64,000 nucleotides of DNA from Methanoregula sp. (GTDB lineage: Archaea; Halobacteriota; Methanomicrobia; Methanomicrobiales; Methanospirillaceae): the NCBI RefSeq assembly GCF_023227875.1, contig NZ_JALOCH010000004.1, positions 62,001-126,000 on the forward strand. The letters run 5' to 3'. Position numbers and translations under genes: made by a program. The notes under the pieces are model-generated. The model made no database searches and had not been told where the DNA came from. It saw nothing but the letters and a program-made list of their open reading frames with translations. Below, piece by piece: positions 24,242-33,182 of this stretch (position 1 is the first letter of the stretch; the number at the start of each line of letters is the position of its first letter).

Positions 24242-25036
24242 TTATTTCATCGCCATCATTGCATCGCGTTTCATCTCGATCGCGAGCGCAGTGCGGGAGC
24301 TTGCAACATGCTCGCGGAACTCGCGGGTGAGGGCGTTGATCGCGGCGTTGGTGGCTGCAAGTGATTTCACCGATTTGTTGGCCAGGGCCCCCCGGAGGTT
24401 GAGGTGCTGGGCATTGATCTGGTCTGATACATTCTGGAGGAGCATTGTGTTCACGCCCTGTTTTTCGAGATTGTAGATGGCCCTGAACCGTTCCATCGAC
24501 GACCTGTTGAAGAGAGTGAGCCGGGCGGACTCGTTTGCAAGCCAGTGGACGGTCTCATTGTCCTCATCGATGCTCCGGGTCGCATTCAGGTAGGCCCGCG
24601 TACTGGCCCTCATGTCGGCCCGGCTCCCGTTGAAGAACACCAGCTGGGTCGTGGTCTCATCGGAGAATAACTTCGTCTGGGCACGAAGCTCCTCCCGGGC
24701 TTGTGTTATGTCGGCAGAAGTGGTCATGATCGGGACCGATGATGCAATCACCAGGTAATCGTCGCGGATTTGCCTGAGGGGGGTGGTCCCCTTACCGTTG
24801 CTGATGCTGTCGATGTACTTGATCGTGCATCGCATGCTGACGTCCATATCCTCTCCGACATAGGCGATATGCATCTTTTGGGATGCAATCACTTCCGGCC
24901 GGTCCTTCTGGTCAGGATCTGTACTCTTCGGGACCGGTGTGCCCGTGACGAGGGCAGAAACGCACGGCGCAACCAATACCAGGATCACGAGGCATGCTGC
25001 TACCCTGAATAATACTTTACGATCTCTTGAAATCAC
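24242..25036 (-). CDS. Secreted or membrane-anchored helical protein of unknown function
   Basis: The 264-residue protein begins with a signal or anchor segment (LFRVAACLVILVLVAPCVSA). A mostly helical body follows, with many N-glycosylation-like sequons (NGS, NAT, NET, NES, NRS, NVS, NKS). The final third is rich in Ala/Asn/Arg helices that could form a coiled coil. I choose the GTG at 25036 because GGGGGT lies 7 nt upstream and it places the hydrophobic segment correctly. The frame extends to a TTG at 25081. No family is recognised. Confidence 0.65.
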   Translation of the reverse strand: MISRDRKVLFRVAACLVILVLVAPCVSALVTGTPVPKSTDPDQKDRPEVIASQKMHIAYVGEDMDVSMRCTIKYIDSISNGKGTTPLRQIRDDYLVIASSVPIMTTSADITQAREELRAQTKLFSDETTTQLVFFNGSRADMRASTRAYLNATRSIDEDNETVHWLANESARLTLFNRSSMERFRAIYNLEKQGVNTMLLQNVSDQINAQHLNLRGALANKSVKSLAATNAAINALTREFREHVASSRTALAIEMKRDAMMAMK

Positions 25037-25143
25037 TGCAAATACCCCCTGTAAACATGAGAAAGAGAATTCACTTCCCAAAAGTGGGATCGGGCGTTTA
25101 TAATATTGACCTGATGGCGGAGGTTATTCATCTAACCATCCGG

Positions 25144-25158
25144 TTATATTGAATATAA
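25144..25158. promoter_or_regulatory. AT-rich palindrome between divergent genes
   Basis: TTATATTGAATATAA is a perfect 15-bp palindrome midway between the secreted-protein gene (minus) and the DNA methyltransferase gene (plus). It could be an operator or TATA-containing element. Confidence 0.35.
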
Positions 25159-25266
25159 TTTCCTGGATACGTGCGGCAATACGGATATACGCAGGGATCA
25201 GAAGACAGGAAGGTAAGGGAGAAATACTATACCAGAAGCTGACAAATTTTATCCTGAGGTACGTGC

Positions 25267-26028
25267 GTGGCAAAGGACTATTTTTTCAAAAACGACCGAT
25301 CGGCCATCATCAACGAGGACCTCTTTGCCACAAAGAAGATTCAAAAAGAGAGTATCGACCTCGTAGTCACGTCGCCGCCCTACAACGTGGACATCCAGTA
25401 CAATTCCCACGATGACCGGGGCACGTACGCGGAATATTTGGACTTCTCGTCCCGTTGGATGAAGCGGTGCCACGGGTGGATGAAAAGCGATGGCCGGTTC
25501 TGCTTAAACATCCCGCTTGACAAGAACAAGGGGGGCCAGCAGAGCGTAGGGGCCGATCTCACGACGCTCGCAAAGGAAGCCGGGTTCTCCTACCATTCGA
25601 CGATCATCTGGAACGAGGGGAACATCTCGCGCAGGACCGCGTGGGGGTCGTGGGCAAGCGCCTCGGCGCCATACGTGATCGCGCCCGTGGAGCTGATCGT
25701 GGTGCTGTACAAGGACTCGTGGAAGAAAACGAGCGGTTCACGCGAGTCGGACATAACAAAAGAGGAGTTCATGACCTGGACGAACGGCCTCTGGACCTTC
25801 AACGGAGAAAGCAAGAAGAAGGTCGGGCACCCTGCGCCGTTCCCCGTGGAGCTGCCCTTCCGGTGCATGAAGCTCTTCTCGTTTGTGGACGACACCGTGC
25901 TCGACCCGTTCATGGGGAGCGGGAGCACGCTCCTTGCCGCCAGCCGGTGCCAGCGGAAGGGGGTCGGTATCGAGATCGATGCCCGCTACTGCGAGCTGGC
26001 ACAAAAGCGGATCGAGTCCGGGTGTTAG
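25267..26028 (+). CDS. Solitary DNA methyltransferase (N4-cytosine or N6-adenine, beta class)
   Basis: The 253-residue enzyme has motif IV TSPPYN near residue 38 before the SAM motif FMGSGST near residue 217, the order of beta-class amino-methyltransferases. The SPPY form favours N4-cytosine. It transfers methyl groups from SAM to a specific DNA sequence. No restriction endonuclease is adjacent, so it may protect or regulate. The start is GTG with GAGGT 7 nt upstream. Confidence 0.9.
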   Translation: MAKDYFFKNDRSAIINEDLFATKKIQKESIDLVVTSPPYNVDIQYNSHDDRGTYAEYLDFSSRWMKRCHGWMKSDGRFCLNIPLDKNKGGQQSVGADLTTLAKEAGFSYHSTIIWNEGNISRRTAWGSWASASAPYVIAPVELIVVLYKDSWKKTSGSRESDITKEEFMTWTNGLWTFNGESKKKVGHPAPFPVELPFRCMKLFSFVDDTVLDPFMGSGSTLLAASRCQRKGVGIEIDARYCELAQKRIESGC

Positions 26029-26136
26029 CCGGGCTGGCTTTTGTGTGCGTGCATGGCCCGGGTTTGTCGTTTCCTGCCCCAAAAGGGCCGTTTCAACCAG
26101 AAACTTTGTAAATAACCCTGTCGTTCTTGTACAATC

Positions 26137-26361
26137 ATGCACTACACCATCATCACGGAATCCCACGAGATGGGCGGGTTCACTGCCCGTTGCGTGGAGA
26201 TCCCGTCCGCGCGTGGTTACGGCAACACCCAAGGTGAAGCGATTGCCAGTATCCGTGAGGCGATTGAAGTGGTGCGGGAAGCACAGAATGCGGAACTGCA
26301 CAAAACCATTGCATCCGTCCATTCTGAGATCATCAGGATCGAAGTCGCTGACTCCGCATAA
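26137..26361 (+). CDS. HicB-like antitoxin without HicA partner
   Basis: The 74-residue protein begins with the HicB fold (HYTIITESHEMGGFTARCVEIP, then TQGEAIASIREAIE), the partial RNase H-like antitoxin domain. No HicA toxin is seen on either side, and the C terminus lacks an obvious DNA-binding domain, so it may be an orphan or act alone. A TATA-like CTTTGTAAATAACC lies about 30 nt upstream and suggests a leaderless transcript. Confidence 0.8.
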   Translation: MHYTIITESHEMGGFTARCVEIPSARGYGNTQGEAIASIREAIEVVREAQNAELHKTIASVHSEIIRIEVADSA

Positions 26362-26439
26362 ATTCCCCGGGTATAACCGGGGAATGAAAAGTTCTCTCCT
26401 TTTTAAAAATTACCCACGAGCGTATGTGCCCTAAAAAAG

Positions 26440-27846
26440 TTAAAACCCCGCCGGGTCGACCGCGTCCCACCGTACCTTTGCCTTCTGCACGAACCACCAT
26501 GCCGGGACAAGAAGGAGCACTGAAGCAAGGACGTAATACGGATTTGCGAAGGCCACCGCGGTGAAGACCGTCAGGACGATCCCGACGAGGACAAGGTAGA
26601 TGGCGAGCACTTTTACGTCGTACACCAGCACGTTCGGGGAAAGCCCTGCGAGCCAGGCCATGACCGCAACGGCATAGAACGAAACGGAAAGGCCAAGCAC
26701 CACAGCGGGGAGAAGGTACGCGCCTTCTCCTGAAAGGAGGGCCACAACCGCGATAAAGAGCGCCGGTAGCAGCTGGAGAACGGCAAACGTTGTGAGTTTC
26801 CCGGTGATCAGCCTGCTGACCGCAACCGGCAGGCAGGCGTACGGCCCGAAGGTGTCGAACATCGTGACCCACGTGTACATCGTGGACGCGATCACGCCGG
26901 TGGTGATGGCAAAGATGAAGAGCAGGCCGTGGGGCGGGAAGTAGGGGCCCAGCAGGGAGAGGAAAAACCAGATCACGGCAAGGGGGAGGAGGAACGAGAA
27001 GATCGTCTGGCCGACCAGGCTCCCGCTCCGGTACAGGTCGAGCGTGTCCTTCGTGGCAAGCGGGGGGTCCGGCAGGAACGAGAGCCGCTGCATGAGGGGG
27101 GTGAACGAGTTCCGGTAGTTCTTCTCCGATCCCACGGATTCGGGACTGAAGAGTGCAATCGCGACCCCGAAGAGGACCGCAAGAATGGCGCAAGACGCGA
27201 GCAGGTTCGCCCACGTGAACGAGGCATTAAGGAGCAGCGGCGGGAAAAAGAGCGCCGGGTTCATGCCGGTCAGCACGGCAAGGCCGCCCCACCCCGCGAC
27301 AAGGGCCAGCAGGAAGAGCCAGAGCGCCGGTTTTGACCGGGCATAGATGGTCGAGAGGAAGAAAACCGCACAGAGTCCGAAGAGGAACGCGAGCGCAAGG
27401 GTGAGGAGCAGGAGGAGGGCACTCGCGAGGGGGACGCCGGTGAAGGGCGAAGCAACGATGTACCCGAAACCAAAGGGAAAGACCCAGAGGATGAAGTAGT
27501 AGACCGTGTCCTTGACGACAAAGTTCGAGAAGATGAACTGCTCCGAGAGCGGGAGGCTCCGGGCGGAGTAGGCGAGGAGGCTTGCCTGCCCGAACCGCCG
27601 GTTCATCACCTCGTTGCCCAGGAGCCCGAACCCGCCGACCATGATCCCGAGCATCAGGTAACTTGCGTGGATGATCACCGTGAGATTGCCAGCGGGGAGC
27701 GTGGTCTGCATCAACGGGACGAGGAACGAGCCCATGAACGCGATCCCGAAGATCATGACCGGGAAGAGGGCAAACGAAAGGCTGCCAAACATCGTGGAAT
27801 GGACCCGCCACTCTTCCTTCATCATGGCGTGGAAGAGTTCAAGCAT
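26440..27846 (-). CDS. ABC transporter permease
   Basis: The 468-residue membrane protein has about ten to twelve hydrophobic segments and overlaps the ATP-binding gene by 8 nt. It lacks signature loops that would give the substrate. As last gene of the AKR-TetR-ABC operon it probably forms an exporter (ABC-2-like) with the ATPase upstream. An N-terminal stretch (HAMMKEEWRVHSTMFGSLS) is cytoplasmic. The substrate could be a toxic compound sensed by the TetR protein; that is inference. Confidence 0.85.
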   Translation of the reverse strand: MLELFHAMMKEEWRVHSTMFGSLSFALFPVMIFGIAFMGSFLVPLMQTTLPAGNLTVIIHASYLMLGIMVGGFGLLGNEVMNRRFGQASLLAYSARSLPLSEQFIFSNFVVKDTVYYFILWVFPFGFGYIVASPFTGVPLASALLLLLTLALAFLFGLCAVFFLSTIYARSKPALWLFLLALVAGWGGLAVLTGMNPALFFPPLLLNASFTWANLLASCAILAVLFGVAIALFSPESVGSEKNYRNSFTPLMQRLSFLPDPPLATKDTLDLYRSGSLVGQTIFSFLLPLAVIWFFLSLLGPYFPPHGLLFIFAITTGVIASTMYTWVTMFDTFGPYACLPVAVSRLITGKLTTFAVLQLLPALFIAVVALLSGEGAYLLPAVVLGLSVSFYAVAVMAWLAGLSPNVLVYDVKVLAIYLVLVGIVLTVFTAVAFANPYYVLASVLLLVPAWWFVQKAKVRWDAVDPAGF

Positions 27847-28564
27847 GGCGATCCTTCCGGACGAGCGAGAGGAAGAACGAGGGCAGGTGTTCGCCCCTGC
27901 CGGTCAGGTCGGCAACGGGACCGGTGTGGAGCAGGTTGCCCTTGTGGAGGATTGCAAAACCCGAGCAGATCTCCTCAGCCACCTCCAGGATATGGGTCGA
28001 GATGAAGATCGTCTTTCCCTTCTTGACATACGCCGCGAGGTAGTCCTTGACTACGTCCTGCATGATCGGGTCGAAGTTGATGAGCGGTTCATCGATCAGG
28101 GCGAGCGCCGGCTCGTGGATGAACGCCTGCGTGAACATCAGCTTCTGCCGGGTGCCCCTCGACAAGTCCTTGCAGAGCACGTTCTTCTTGTCGGCAAAGT
28201 CGAGGAAGTCAAACCACCAGTCAGCCTTTGTCTCAATGTCCGGGATCTTCCGGACCGCGGCAACGAACCGGAGGTACTCCATCGCGGTGAGGAAACTGGG
28301 CGGGGTCTCCTGCTCGGGGATGATGCCCACACGCCCGCGTACCCCGACCGGGTCTGATGTCACATCGACCCCGAGCACGGTCGCCGTGCCACCGGTCGGC
28401 CGGGTCTGCCCGGTCAGCATCTTGATTATCGTGGTCTTGCCGGAGCCGTTCGGGCCAAGAAGGCCAAAGAGTGCCCCTTCCTCTACCGCAAGGGTCACGC
28501 GGTCCACTGCCTGTACTTCGCCATAAGTTTTCGATAAGTCACGTGCTTCCAGTACGATTGTCAT
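27839..28564 (-). CDS. ABC transporter ATP-binding protein
   Basis: The 241-residue subunit has Walker A GPNGSGKTT, Q-loop GIIPEQETP, signature LSRGTRQKL (a weak form of LSGGQ), Walker B ALALIDEPL and H-loop STHILEVAE. ATP hydrolysis drives the permease encoded next. AGGAGTGAT lies before the ATG, and the gene is 4 bp from tetR and overlaps the permease gene, so translation is coupled. Confidence 0.93.
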   Translation of the reverse strand: MTIVLEARDLSKTYGEVQAVDRVTLAVEEGALFGLLGPNGSGKTTIIKMLTGQTRPTGGTATVLGVDVTSDPVGVRGRVGIIPEQETPPSFLTAMEYLRFVAAVRKIPDIETKADWWFDFLDFADKKNVLCKDLSRGTRQKLMFTQAFIHEPALALIDEPLINFDPIMQDVVKDYLAAYVKKGKTIFISTHILEVAEEICSGFAILHKGNLLHTGPVADLTGRGEHLPSFFLSLVRKDRHA

Positions 28565-28568
28565 GCCA

Positions 28569-29150
28569 TCACTCCTCCACCTTCATTCCATACCAGATAA
28601 AATCAAGGCCGTTCCCGATGATCTTCTCACGTTCAGCCGGGTCATCTGTCAACAGTGCATGGGCGATCAATCCCGAAAGGGCAGAAGCCATTATACAGAA
28701 GAGACCTGACGGGTCGACATCCCGGATCTCGCCGTTTCGTATCCCGTCCCGGACAAGGTCTTCCAGGAAGAGGAAGTGGGACATGCCCTCCTCGTGGGCA
28801 TTCGTTGAGACAAACGGCGAGTGGGCGAACTGCTCCATGAACTTCAGTTTCGCAGGGTTCCTTATACCCCATCCTGCCGCGTTCTTCCCGAGCCTGCGGA
28901 GCTTGTCCTTTGCGGTCTTCTCCTTATCAAGCCCCCGACACATTTCCCGGGCCGCCTCGCTCTTCACCCGGCGGTAAAGTGTATCGATCAGGTCCTCCTT
29001 GGTCCTGAAATAAAAGAAGAGCGTCCCGGTCGCAACCCCGGCCTTTTTGGAGATCAACGAGGTCGGGGTGCCAAAAAAGCCCCGCTCGGTGAAGAGGGTG
29101 AGCGCCGTATTCAGGATCGCCTCCTGCTTTTCCGGTGAAGGTTCACGCAT
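28569..29150 (-). CDS. TetR-family transcriptional regulator
   Basis: The 193-residue protein has an N-terminal TetR helix-turn-helix (AILNTALTLFTERGFFGT, then KAGVATGTLFFYFRTKEDL). The remainder is the usual helical ligand domain. It sits as second gene of a four-gene operon, and a palindrome that fits a TetR operator (30402-30419) overlaps the operon promoter, so autoregulation is likely. The ATG at 29150 overlaps the AKR stop codon and has GGGTGAGA upstream. A GTG at 29162 is an alternative. Confidence 0.92.
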   Translation of the reverse strand: MREPSPEKQEAILNTALTLFTERGFFGTPTSLISKKAGVATGTLFFYFRTKEDLIDTLYRRVKSEAAREMCRGLDKEKTAKDKLRRLGKNAAGWGIRNPAKLKFMEQFAHSPFVSTNAHEEGMSHFLFLEDLVRDGIRNGEIRDVDPSGLFCIMASALSGLIAHALLTDDPAEREKIIGNGLDFIWYGMKVEE

Positions 29151-30384
29151 GGGACTTCTCACCCAGGATTGCCCGCTTCACCCGTTTTACCCGGTTGATG
29201 CACCAGAGCCCCCCCTTCATGATGGGGACGACGATGTCCATCATCCCCTCCATCTCCTTTGAGACCTCTTTCATGAGATCGGGGATTGGCAGGTGTTGCG
29301 GACAGGCCTTGGCACACTTCCCACACTGGCGGCAGAGGCTGGCACAGGATTTCTCGCCCATGAGACCGCCGTGCCGGCCAACATACTGGAATTTTACCTC
29401 ACGATCGTGGGGAAAGAGGGCGTGCGCATTGTAGCTGGCAAAGCAGCCGGGGATGTCGACCCCGGCCGGGCAGGGCATGCAGTACCCGCAGCCCGTGCAC
29501 CCGACTTTCATGAGCCGGCGGTACTCATCGCGGACCCGGCCGATAAGCGCCCGCTCTTCATCGCTGAGCGAGCCACAGGCTGCATCTCCCGCGACGCAGA
29601 GGTTCTCATCGATGTGAACTTCGTCGTTCATCCCCGAGAGGACGACCGTAACCTCGGGATGATCCCAGACCCAGCGCAGGCCCCACTCGGCCGGCGATCG
29701 CTTCACAGGCGCTTCGTCCCAGATCTTCCGGATCGATTCCGGCACCCGGCCGGCCAGGTTGCCGCCACGCAGCGGCTCCATGATCATGACCGCGAGACCT
29801 TTTGCCGCAGCGTACTTCAGGCCCTCGGTGCCGGCCTGGTTTTTTTCATCGAGATAGTTGTACTGGATCTGGCAGAAGTCCCAGGTGTACGCATCCACGA
29901 TCTCTTTGAAATCGTCAAGGCTCCCGTGGAACGAGAACCCGGCATTCCTGATGCGGCCGTCCTTCTTTGCAGAATCGAGGAATTCAAGCACGCCGAGGTC
30001 TTTCATGATCCGGAAACTTTTCCCGGCAAGACTGTGGAGGAGGTAGTAATCGATGTGATCGGTCTGTAGTGTCTTCAGCTGCCCGTCCAGGATCCGGTCC
30101 ATATCCGCCCGCTCGAAAACTTCCCAGTGGGGGAGCTTGGTCGCGATCCGCACCTTCTCGCGGAACCCGCCGGCAAGCGCCTTTCCCAGCACCTGCTCGC
30201 TCTTCCCGAAGTGGTAGACAGGGGCGGTATCGATGTAATTTACTCCGTTGTCGATTGCGTGCCGGATCTGGCGGATCGCACGCTCCTCATCCACGCCGCC
30301 GGTCCGGGTGGACGGGAGGCGCATGCAGCCGAAGCCGAGCGCGGATAGTTTATCACCGGTTCTGGGAACAGTACGGTATAACAT
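29143..30384 (-). CDS. Aldo/keto reductase with C-terminal 4Fe-4S domain
   Basis: The 413-residue protein has an AKR barrel (GFGCMRLP; NYIDTAPVYHFGKSE with the catalytic Asp/Tyr; KLPHW with Lys) and a C-terminal ferredoxin-like domain with CTGCGYCMPCPAGVDIPGC and CRQCGKCAKACP. Such proteins oxidise or reduce unknown substrates and may take electrons through the clusters. It heads the operon with TetR and the ABC exporter, hinting at detoxification. The ATG at 30384 follows GGTGTTCCCG. A GTG three codons upstream is an alternative. Confidence 0.92.
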   Translation of the reverse strand: MLYRTVPRTGDKLSALGFGCMRLPSTRTGGVDEERAIRQIRHAIDNGVNYIDTAPVYHFGKSEQVLGKALAGGFREKVRIATKLPHWEVFERADMDRILDGQLKTLQTDHIDYYLLHSLAGKSFRIMKDLGVLEFLDSAKKDGRIRNAGFSFHGSLDDFKEIVDAYTWDFCQIQYNYLDEKNQAGTEGLKYAAAKGLAVMIMEPLRGGNLAGRVPESIRKIWDEAPVKRSPAEWGLRWVWDHPEVTVVLSGMNDEVHIDENLCVAGDAACGSLSDEERALIGRVRDEYRRLMKVGCTGCGYCMPCPAGVDIPGCFASYNAHALFPHDREVKFQYVGRHGGLMGEKSCASLCRQCGKCAKACPQHLPIPDLMKEVSKEMEGMMDIVVPIMKGGLWCINRVKRVKRAILGEKSHA

Positions 30385-30401
30385 CGGGAACACCAGTGTA
30401 A

Positions 30402-30419
30402 ATTGACTAGTCAGTCAAT
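30402..30419 (-). promoter_or_regulatory. Palindromic TetR-type operator at the AKR operon promoter
   Basis: ATTGACTAGTCAGTCAAT has perfect 7-nt arms (ATTGACT/AGTCAAT) around AGTC. It lies 18 nt before the operon's first start codon. A minus-strand TATA-like TTTATTAATATC sits about 20-30 nt further upstream, so the palindrome covers the predicted transcription start. This placement and the TGAC/GTCA core match TetR repressor sites. Confidence 0.7.
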
Positions 30420-30647
30420 ATGGTGGTGATATTAATAAAATTTATGGAACCGCTCTGTGTTACTCAGGATTCCCTTCATGGATCCCATAGATCCCGGACG
30501 CCCCCTCATGTCTCCGGACGATATGGAACCCGGAAAAAACCCTCCCATTCATATTCCAGCAGGGTTTCCGAACCTGTACGCGATCAATTATGGAGTGAGA
30601 TTTGCCTAATGGAAAATTTTGGCATCTCGGATCAAACGAATACACAC

Positions 30648-30902
30648 CTATTCTGTCTTTTCCTGAATCCTCCTGATCAGGTTTATCATATACTCTTCAC
30701 CCTCATCAGAATTCAGCCATTCAATGATCAGAGACCTCAAATCATTATTACGCTTCTCGAAGAATGTGAGCAGCGCCGCTGTAATTATATCATTTCTTGA
30801 AGCATATTCTCCATTCTCAATCGCAGTATTGATTTTTTGTAACAGATCGTGGGGACATTTATACGAGATTTGTTCTTTTGGTTTACCCCGGATTGAAGGC
30901 AT
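30648..30902 (-). CDS. Ribbon-helix-helix-like small regulator
   Basis: The 84-residue protein opens with a short basic strand-like segment (MPSIRGKPKEQISYKCPHDLLQKINTAI is the strand plus helix 1). ASRNDIITAALLTFF is a typical second helix of CopG/RHH regulators. The rest is helical and acidic. It could be an antitoxin or repressor, though no toxin is adjacent. It is convergent with no gene and lies in an AT-rich gap. Confidence 0.65.
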   Translation of the reverse strand: MPSIRGKPKEQISYKCPHDLLQKINTAIENGEYASRNDIITAALLTFFEKRNNDLRSLIIEWLNSDEGEEYMINLIRRIQEKTE

Positions 30903-31145
30903 TTATTTATGAATGCAATGGAACTGTTAATTCTTTTTGCAATTCTAAAGAGATTCAAGAGAACCTTTTTATTATAATAAATTATTAATTGATTTGTTGA
31001 ATATGAAGATTCCTGACGTATCAGCCGCTGGCAAATACAGGATAATGAATTCGATCATCAGGTGAAATGGGAAAATATTTGATCGCCAAAACTGGTCATG
31101 GTATTACCGTTGAAAAAATACAGTAATAAAACTGTCTGAGCGCGG

Positions 31146-33182
31146 ATGATCTCTGTCCTTTATGTTGATGACGAACAGAACCTGCTGGATATTGCCAAGG
31201 TATTTCTTGAACAAACCGGTAAGTTTCATATCGATACTTCAGCATCAGTACCTGAAGCGCAGGAGAAACTTGTATCCATAAAATACGACGCGATATTATC
31301 CGATTACCAGATGCCCGTCATGGACGGGATACAATTCCTTAAATTCGTCCGGGAACACCATGGTTCGATCCCGTTCATCCTTTTCACCGGCCGGGGGCGT
31401 GAAGAAGTTGTCATCCAGGCACTGGAAAACGGCGCCGATTTTTATATCCAGAAAGGCGGGGATCCCAGATCACAGTTCGCCGAGTTGCAGAACAAGATCG
31501 AGAAAGCCGTCACGGAGAAACTGGCCATCCACGCCCAGAAGGTATCGGAGCAGCGGCTGACTGATATCATCAATTTTCTCCCAGACCCCACGCTCGTCAT
31601 CGATGCGCAGGGAATTGCCATCGCATGGAATCGTGCCATGGAACAGATGACGGGTGTTCCCGCATCGGACATGCTCGGCAAAGGAAATTATGAATATGCA
31701 CTCCCATTCTACCATGAGCGCCGCCCAATCCTGCTCGATCTCATCCTCTCGTACGATATCGCCATTGTACAGACCTATGAGAATATCCGGCAGAATGGCA
31801 GCTCACTCATATCGGAAAAATTCATTCAGGACATGTACGGGGGAAAAGGGGCATACCTCTGGTTTGTTGCATCCCCCCTCTGTGATGCTCACGGAAGTAT
31901 TGTCGGGGCTATCGAATCGATCCGCGACATCACCTTACAGAAAAAACTGGAGCAGACTGTCAGGGCCAGCGAGCGGCGTTATCACAATGTTTTCGATGCC
32001 GCTGCGGAGGCGATGATCGTTGTTGACCGGGACTCCGGGAAAATACTTGATGCGAACATAGCTGCCATGCAGTTATACGGGTATACGCGCGATGAATTCA
32101 GGTCCCTGCAATCCCGCGATCTTACGGATGACAGAGCGCGGATGATACCGGCCGACCGGGAAGGAATCCTGCACATTCCCGAGCGACGGCACAGGAAAAA
32201 AGACGGCTTCCTGTTCCCGGCTGAAATCTCCGGTAATGTCTATCCCCAGAAGAAACAGACAATCGCTATCATTACCGTACGGGATATCACGGATCGTAAA
32301 AATGCAGAACGGGAACTTGCCTGGAGAAATGACGCCCTCAACGCGGCCAATGAACAACTCGCAGCAACCACGGAAGAACTCCGGCAGAATTGCGAAGAAC
32401 TCGGCAACAACCAGCGTCAGCTGGTCCAGGCCAATGATTTCCTTACCAGCCTGATTTCTGCTTCGCCGTTTGCCATCATCGCTTTCGATGTCGGGGGTAC
32501 AATCCTCCGATGGAATACCGCAGCCGAGCGGCTGTTCGGATGGTCAGAATATGAGATGGTCGGAAAAACTCTCCCGAACATTCCCATGGAGAAATTACCG
32601 GAATTCAGGGCATTTATCCAGCGGGTTCTTTCAGGAGAAGCCATTCCCGGTATTGAACTCCAGCGCATTACAAAAGACGGTTCGAAAGTCGACATACGTC
32701 TTTTCGCGGCACCGATATATTACGATGAGGTGACAATCACCGGCGTCCTTGGCATCATAGAAGATATTACGGAGCAAAAAGCGATTGCAGAGGCACTCTC
32801 GGATAACCGGAGGATCCTTGATACCCTTATGCATAATCTGCCCGTCATGGTCTACCGGTGCAGGAATGATCCCGAATGGACCATGGAATTTGTCAGCAAC
32901 GGTTGTGTGGATCTTACCGGCTATGCTCCCGAAGATCTGATCCAGAATTGCACCATCTCCTTTGGGTCTCTCATAGTTCCTGAAGACCGGCACCGGGTGT
33001 ACGATATGATCCGGCAGGGAGTTGACAGACTTCAGCCTTTCCAGATGGAATACAGGATATCCGACCGGGCCGGCCGGGTACGGGAAGTCTGGGGACAGGG
33101 GCGGGGGATTTTCAACAACCAGGGAGAACTTGTTGCCTTTGAAGGGTACATAACGGACACCGTTGAGATCAAACGGGCCTGA
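31146..33182 (+). CDS. Response-regulator receiver fused to four PAS domains, no kinase output
   Basis: The 678-residue protein begins with an intact receiver domain (D8-D9, phosphoacceptor D53 in LSDYQMP, T81, K103). Four PAS segments follow (near residues 142-260, 275-385, 430-540, 555-675), with a short coiled coil (LAWRNDALNAANEQLAATTEEL) between the second and third. It ends in a PAS-associated C-terminal segment (REVWGQGRGIF). No histidine-kinase domain is present, so it is probably a sensor or adaptor that passes signals to partner kinases. The start is close to a possible TATA (AAAAAATACAG). Confidence 0.9.
   Translation: MISVLYVDDEQNLLDIAKVFLEQTGKFHIDTSASVPEAQEKLVSIKYDAILSDYQMPVMDGIQFLKFVREHHGSIPFILFTGRGREEVVIQALENGADFYIQKGGDPRSQFAELQNKIEKAVTEKLAIHAQKVSEQRLTDIINFLPDPTLVIDAQGIAIAWNRAMEQMTGVPASDMLGKGNYEYALPFYHERRPILLDLILSYDIAIVQTYENIRQNGSSLISEKFIQDMYGGKGAYLWFVASPLCDAHGSIVGAIESIRDITLQKKLEQTVRASERRYHNVFDAAAEAMIVVDRDSGKILDANIAAMQLYGYTRDEFRSLQSRDLTDDRARMIPADREGILHIPERRHRKKDGFLFPAEISGNVYPQKKQTIAIITVRDITDRKNAERELAWRNDALNAANEQLAATTEELRQNCEELGNNQRQLVQANDFLTSLISASPFAIIAFDVGGTILRWNTAAERLFGWSEYEMVGKTLPNIPMEKLPEFRAFIQRVLSGEAIPGIELQRITKDGSKVDIRLFAAPIYYDEVTITGVLGIIEDITEQKAIAEALSDNRRILDTLMHNLPVMVYRCRNDPEWTMEFVSNGCVDLTGYAPEDLIQNCTISFGSLIVPEDRHRVYDMIRQGVDRLQPFQMEYRISDRAGRVREVWGQGRGIFNNQGELVAFEGYITDTVEIKRA

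Noticed and set aside
30420..30800. 126-residue plus-strand frame
   Set aside because: It is largely antisense to the RHH-like gene at 30648-30902 and has no motifs.
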